Below, piece by piece: positions 59,232-64,000 of a stretch of 64,000 bases of DNA. How positions within the stretch are numbered: the first letter of the stretch is position 1; every line of letters begins with the position of its first letter. The position numbers and the translations under genes are program-made. The notes beneath the pieces are model-generated. The model ran no database searches, was not told the DNA's origin, and saw nothing but the letters and a program-made list of their open reading frames with translations. This stretch comes from Nitzschia sp. DOCU1 (Eukaryota > Bacillariophyta > Bacillariophyceae > Bacillariales > Bacillariaceae): the NCBI GenBank assembly GCA_951394045.1, contig OX595994.1, positions 1,674,001-1,738,000 on the forward strand, read 5' to 3'.

Positions 59232-61215
59232 TCACTGTTGAACTGGCGACTTGGACGTGTCCTTGTTAATGGACTCGTTTTCTGTGATCTTCGTCTTTGA
59301 CTTGGCAAGAATATCTGCTGGTGCCATTCCTGGGACCAGAAAACTCAAAGCTTTCTGAAGAAGATTGAGCCCAACAAATGAGGCTACCAACACTGCAGCC
59401 ACCGTCGAGCTTCTCCTTCCCACAGCCTTCGCGAGGGATGTTACGGCAAGTCGCGCAATTGTGGCGAGAGATGTTAATCCACAGCTAATGACTGCGAGCT
59501 GGAGGACTCTATCTATTCGCTTCCTCCTGGCAACCTGCTCAAACGTCATATCGTCCCTTTGTAGCATTGTAATGATGTTCGGGGCAAAAATCTTGGGCGC
59601 TATCTTGTTGAAAATGGCATCCAAAATGATTGGAATGATGAATGTGAAAGTCCCCAGCTTCCCTGGTCGATCCAAGTCACGTGAGATTTTAACCAGTCGC
59701 ATGGAATCTTTGGCCCTCCGCTTGGAAAATTCATGGACTGCTTTTTTCATGCTCGGCATTTCGTCGATGCAGTCAGAGAATATCTTTACATCCTCCAACG
59801 CACTGTTAGCCCCAAGACCAAAGTATGGCTTGACAGTGTGTGCCTTGATATGTACATGCAGAGAGGCGGCCGCACGTCAGATGGAGTTAAACATTGGACA
59901 GCATTTTGGGACGCGATAGCACTTACGCAATCCCCAAGAATAACAGTATGGTCTCCTTGGTTGAGCCTTGGACCGACGAACCGAAACGCCGGGAGGAACG
60001 AGGGTGGCTTTTTGGCTACTTGGGAAACAACGTCGTCATTCATAATTGCGCTGAACATGGGAAGGAGCTTATCGAGTTCCTCACGAAGCTTCGTCGGGTC
60101 AACGTCAGGTTGCGCAAGCTCATCGTCCTTACGGACAAGAAGGACACCACAATATTCTCCGTTGCCATTCGCAGGCAATGCGTCAATATTCACTCGTCCA
60201 CCCTTGGATCGAGCGGAATAGTTCAGGTCGGGGCGCCAGCCTGGGGGTAGTTTGATTGGAATCGTTTTGTAGATCCTTTGATTGTCGTCCTCGTATCGCG
60301 TCACTTTGAATGGACGTTTGAAAAGCCTTGTAATAGGATTCATCTTTTTCCTATCTTCTTCATCAATCTCTTCCATTTTGTTTGCAATCGTCCTAGCCGT
60401 ACCGTCGGCCGCCATGACCAAGCCTGCCGATACTCTGGTCCACGAATCGACATCACAATCTAGGTCCTGTTCGGATTCGCCGCGGCACTTGAACACCTCC
60501 ACAATCGCCGCATCACTTTCGGGACCTCCAAAATCAACCGGTCTGACTTCGTAGCCATAGTTCAGCTCCACCTGCTTCGAAAAGTTGTCAACGACATGCT
60601 TGTAAAGGACGCTAACTAGTTTGTCGCGTGGAAGAACTTGAGTGGTAAACTTTCTTCCTTCAAAAATACGTTCCACGGCCTCATCGGATCCCGGCGCCCA
60701 ATCTTTTCGCCCCACAACAGCTGTACAAGCATCTTCCACTTCTTTCCACACTCCAAACTTGGCTAGGGACGTTTGACCCCGACCCCCAAGACCTATAAGA
60801 TAAAACTTGGCATAATCGCACCAAACGGTATCATCAGTTGGAGACGGTGGTTCCGACAGACGATCGTAGACTTTGATTTTGTACTGCAAAGCAAGATTAC
60901 AGTAAGCATCAACAATATGATTTGAAACATACAAGCAATGGCTCCGTTGAATGCACGTACCTCGGGAAATTTTTGCGCCAGCATAATGGCGCTCAGCAGC
61001 CCGGCTGGACCGCCACCACAAATCACGACATCGGCAGAAATAGCCCCACTGCCATTTGCAACCTCAGAAAGCGAAGATGTGGACACATCGCTCGAAAGAA
61101 TAAAGTTCTTTGACCGCGTTATCGACGGCACTTTGGCAATGCCCTGCGTGGCGAGAAAGGACCAACACGGCAGCACCAAGATCGCCCCGAGCTGAAGAAT
61201 TAGAAGTTGCTTCAT
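59232..61215 (-). CDS. Kynurenine-3-monooxygenase-like flavoprotein with organelle pre-sequence (three exons)
   Basis: On the minus strand the exons are 61215-60961, 60883-59927 and 59843-59232. The introns (77 and 83 nt) have GTACGT/CAG and GTAAGT/AAG... AG borders. Joining gives LAQKFPEYKIKVYDRL and VILGDCAHTVKPYFGLGANS. The product is 607 residues. A signal peptide (LLILQLGAILVLPCWS) precedes FLATQ, an ASAFAP-like plastid motif. The FAD site is VVICGGGPAGLLSA (G67, G69, G72), the second flavin motif is GDCAHTVKPYFGLGANSALED near 402-422, and PRDKLVSVLYKHV holds the usual conserved Arg. The C-terminal part has hydrophobic helices near 520-575. Layout and membrane-bound C-terminus resemble kynurenine 3-monooxygenase, but other class A flavin monooxygenases share these motifs, so the substrate is open. 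Confidence 0.8.
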
Positions 61216-61749
61216 ATCGTATCCTCGTTGACCGATGGATCCGTAGCTCTACGTCGGCTCAACCATGAATGTTACTCTGGTATTGAAAGAAAGATGGCAG
61301 CGTCTCAGTTACGCTGAAACCACAAACCACCTTACCACCATGGCTCTAACGATGGTCGGCAGAAACCCGATTGTTTCGGACCAGAGATGATGGAGGGACG
61401 AAGAACTTGCCACCACGTCACAAAATTGCAGTTGGGGGATAAAGTATTTTTGGGAATCCCAGAATGACGATCCAAGTAGTCGGATACCTATGGAGCTTTT
61501 TTGCGACGATTGTTCGAGGGCAACGGCAAATTCCAGGAGGAACCGTCGCTTCTATTGTTCAATCGATTGCCGTAACCTTATCATACACTGGAGACTTTGG
61601 AAAATGTAAATCTATAATTGTTCGCTGCAGACCTACTCGGAAGTCATATTTCTACAGTTGCTTCCTCGCATGATGATTTCTTTCGCGCTGCACGACAAAA
61701 GACGAGATGAAATGACACTTGTTCGTGACCTTCTTCGACAGCGGATTCT
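61216..61749. other. Intergenic region, no gene recognised
   Basis: These 534 nt lie between two minus-strand genes. They should contain the promoter of the KMO-like gene and the 3' end signals of the hemerythrin gene. Confidence 0.45.
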
Positions 61750-62658
61750 TTAGGGCTTGACCCCAGTCTTCAATGCGTTTGTCGGAACGACGAATTCTTT
61801 TTCGAAACGCTTCAGACGCCAGACAAAGTCAATGTACCAAACAAAAAATGGGATGTGTTCCTGTGCCATGAATTGCTTTCTGAATTTCTGGGGTCCCACT
61901 GTAAATAGAAACAACGATTAGTGTCGGATTGGGTTCCAGTCTGAATAGAAGAGACCACTTGAACGAACGCGGAAGGTCACTCACTGCAATGGATGAAGGA
62001 TCCGACTTCAACCTTGGGCCCCTTCGAGAGAATTTGCCCAATAATTGGCCCGATTTCAGCCGGCGTGAAGTACGCACGGCAAAGAGGCAAACACTCGACT
62101 TCTTCTTGTTCCAAATGGGGCAACATCATAGTTTCATAGTCGACCAGCTCCTTGTGTAAGTCCGTAAGACTACCCCCTGCCTTCAAGTCCCCAACCAACT
62201 TGGCAATCGCATCAATCTTCTTCAGAAGAGTGTCGTGATCGGCTGCGTACTATGATTGTGAACAGGAGGGTGATTGTGTTAGAGTTTAATTTCATGACTC
62301 GTACTAGGATGTCGCTAAAATCACATATACTTGCCTTGTCAGGATACTGGAAACGAGTCGTCAAAAACGGAACCATGACATTGTCCTCGTTTTCGTGATG
62401 GGCATGGATATGGACTTCGTGAGTGGCCCAAGCTTTCTTGATGCACGTGATTTCCCATTCCTTGAGGTCACCTTCGCGGTTGTTGGTGGCTTCGACGGAT
62501 TCGATCAACGCTCTCATTTCTGCCCGGATGGAATGGTGGGCGTGAGTCCATCCATCCTCTTCCTTGGGATAGGGCCACTGGCTCTCCTTGTCAGGCTTGA
62601 ACTCATCCTTGATCTGGTACTTGCTATCAGTGGCGTCGAAGGCGACGGCGGCGGTCAT
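61750..62658 (-). CDS. Hemerythrin-domain protein, copy 1 (three exons, one GC-AG intron)
   Basis: On the minus strand the exons are 62658-62335, 62249-61985 and 61898-61750. The first intron (85 nt) uses a GC donor (AAG|GCAAGT); the second (86 nt) uses GTGAGT. Joining gives TTRFQYPDKYAADHDTLLKK and GSFIHCMGPQKFRKQF. The product is 245 residues, started at MTAAVAFD; upstream codons in the frame look untranslated. Hemerythrin-type iron ligands are visible: H in WTHAHHSIRAEM, H and HH in THEVHIHAHHENEDNV, H in AADHDTLLKK, and HLEQEE near 150. These form the four-helix bundle with a di-iron site that binds oxygen, nitric oxide or iron. The C-terminal exon (FMAQEHIPFFVWYIDFVWRL) is aromatic and amphipathic. 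No targeting signal is seen. Function could be oxygen or iron sensing or storage. Confidence 0.85.
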
Positions 62659-63682
62659 GGTTGTGTTGTTTCTGTCAGAAAATGAGCTTCGACAAAAGTC
62701 TGTCGTCGGGAATTGTGAACAGTTGAGACAAGACTTTCCCACTCCATCCACTGGAAGGTGGAGTTGACACGATTCCGTTGGTATCGTTGGTCTCTGTAGT
62801 ATCTTTTTTCTTGGCGAATCTTTCAAGCAGTGAGTTCAATCCGGGCAGGATTCGTCAAAAGGTTGCATACACCGGGATTCTGGGCCCAACCGTAAAATTA
62901 GTACCATGTATGCGGGACGCTAATTTAAACTCTGGTAATATCCGACAGCGGCTTTCCAAGCGGAAAACTTAGGGAAAGAGAACAATGTCGGTCGTCGTCG
63001 CCTTTTGTTAAGGGCAGTAGAGTTCGCGGGAACCATGCCCGATTTAACGCTGAGAAGGAATCGTTATGCGGAAAGAACGAAGTACCACCAACGCGGTCAT
63101 CCGGCAGCAGCTGGTCCCGAAAATTCGTATCTCTGCAGCAATGACCACCATCGACTTCACGATCATCGCGGAAGCAGATGATCCTTGTCGACGCTTATGA
63201 CGGAACATTCGACAGCCATGTACGACGGTGAGGAAATAGTGCTTTGCTCCACGAGTGGGCCGTCACTGGTATGGTTTCCTGCTCTGGGAACTCCATCAAC
63301 AACTAGTCATGATATCAACAACCTCATCTGGAAGGTGACGAAAGGAGGGAGGCTTGTCCGACGGTTGACCCAATGATACTGGGAGAAATCACTAAAGGTT
63401 ACCGATCTTGCTTTTCGATCGACATGTTCAACAGCATACATGGCAAATCCATTCTCATCGTGCTGGTGATGATAACTTCCACTTTGTGAATGACAAAGTT
63501 GTCTACAGTGAATATGCCGAGCGAGAATCGATACGACCGAAACCATGCCATTTGCAACGAGTTGCAATCGACGCTTGAACTATTTTGGCTTGATCTTTAT
63601 TATTCAGAATTTATTCAACGTACAAAGTTCACCGAGCAAAGGAAGTTGACCGTGCCTACTCTGTGATTTACGATCCAGCCTA
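62659..63682. other. Intergenic region between hemerythrin copies
   Basis: These 1024 nt contain only short frames without features. The promoter of copy 1 is expected at its left end, and the 3' end of copy 2 abuts its right end. Confidence 0.45.
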
Positions 63683-64000
63683 TTATGGCATGTTGGCCGG
63701 CTTGATTCCATTCTTCACAGCTTCAAGCGGAGTTACAAATTCTCTGCGGAAAAGCCTGAGGCGCCACATGAAATCAATGTACCATACAAAGAACGGAATG
63801 CCTGCCTGTCGCATGAAAACTTTGCGGAACTTTTCAGGTCCCACTTTTGCGGAGGAAAACAAAGCGCGTGAGACTGCTGTCGTTGACGCAACTTACTCAA
63901 GTAACCAGCCCCAAAACTTACTAGCATGGATGAACGATCCAAGTTCGACCTTGGGAGCGTCGGCAAGCATCTCTTGGACCTTTTCGCCGACTTCTTCGGG
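63683..64000 (-). CDS. Hemerythrin-domain protein, copy 2 (3' end only)
   Basis: The gene enters from the right edge, so its 5' part is missing. Visible exons on the minus strand are the one ending at 63922 (from beyond 64000) and the last, 63843-63683. The 78-nt intron has GTAAGT and AAG borders. Joining gives KVELGSFIHAMGPEKFRKVF, then IPFFVWYIDFMWRLRLF. The stop is TAA at 63683-63685. Sequence and intron phase (phase 1, after the first base of the Met codon) match copy 1, so these are tandem paralogues. The N-terminal iron ligands lie outside the window. Confidence 0.8.

Noticed and set aside
1..64000. tRNA, rRNA and CRISPR arrays
   Set aside because: I looked for T-loop-like sequence, rRNA-like stretches and regular short repeats and found none I could support. 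A covariance-model scan would be decisive.

Overview
This is nuclear DNA from a eukaryotic alga, most likely a diatom and plausibly a raphid pennate one; the species cannot be fixed from the sequence alone. Four observations support this. Genes are compact and mostly intron-poor, with short GT-AG introns (64-90 nt, plus one of 373 nt and one GC-AG intron). Genes lie on both strands without operons. Several proteins begin with a signal peptide followed at once by an aromatic residue (ALA-FAP, ADA-FMP, CWS-FLA, ING-FSQ), the bipartite pre-sequence diatoms use to enter complex plastids. Finally, there are families typical of these algae: MORN, ARM and LRR proteins and a plastid-lumen FKBP.

Layout. 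0-6.2 kb: a truncated RG-box protein, a multi-pass membrane protein, a membrane protein ending in two SAP motifs, and a nuclear-looking PARP-type zinc-finger protein. 6.9-14 kb: an all-plus run comprising a GT31-like Golgi glycosyltransferase, two tandem sulfotransferase-like type II membrane proteins and a Cys-rich cell-surface protein; this could be a locus for building sulfated cell-surface or extracellular glycans. 14-21 kb: an LRR protein, a Lys-rich protein, a HAD-fold protein, a plastid membrane protein, a Tat-targeted thylakoid-lumen FKBP and a Pol I A34.5-like protein. 22-32 kb: a scaffold protein with a PH-like domain, three SAP-like repeats and a J-like domain; a membrane-anchored histidine phosphatase; a VHL-beta-like plus PUB protein; and an LRR pseudogene. 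32-42 kb: a coiled-coil protein with endocytic-type DLF/DPF motifs, a two-exon acidic protein, a 2.2-kb stretch without recognisable genes, a MORN-repeat protein, a small plastid membrane protein and a MOZART1-like protein. 42-56 kb: a large ARM-repeat protein, a SUN-domain membrane protein, two multi-pass membrane proteins separated by an imperfect 221-bp tandem duplication, and a tubulin-tyrosine-ligase-like protein with a signal sequence. 57-64 kb: a plastid-targeted KamA-family radical SAM aminomutase, a kynurenine-3-monooxygenase-like flavoprotein and two tandem hemerythrin-domain genes, the second cut by the window edge.

I rebuilt six spliced genes and the end of a seventh by hand from splice signals and frame continuity: FKBP, the 35.7-kb protein, MORN, the 41-kb plastid protein, KamA, the KMO-like protein and the hemerythrins. 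I recognised no transposon, tRNA, rRNA or CRISPR array. The candidates most worth pursuing as new biology are the GT31/sulfotransferase locus, the PH + SAP-like + J-like scaffold, the plastid KamA protein, which lacks the classical PLP-lysine context, and the signal-sequence-bearing TTL-like protein.
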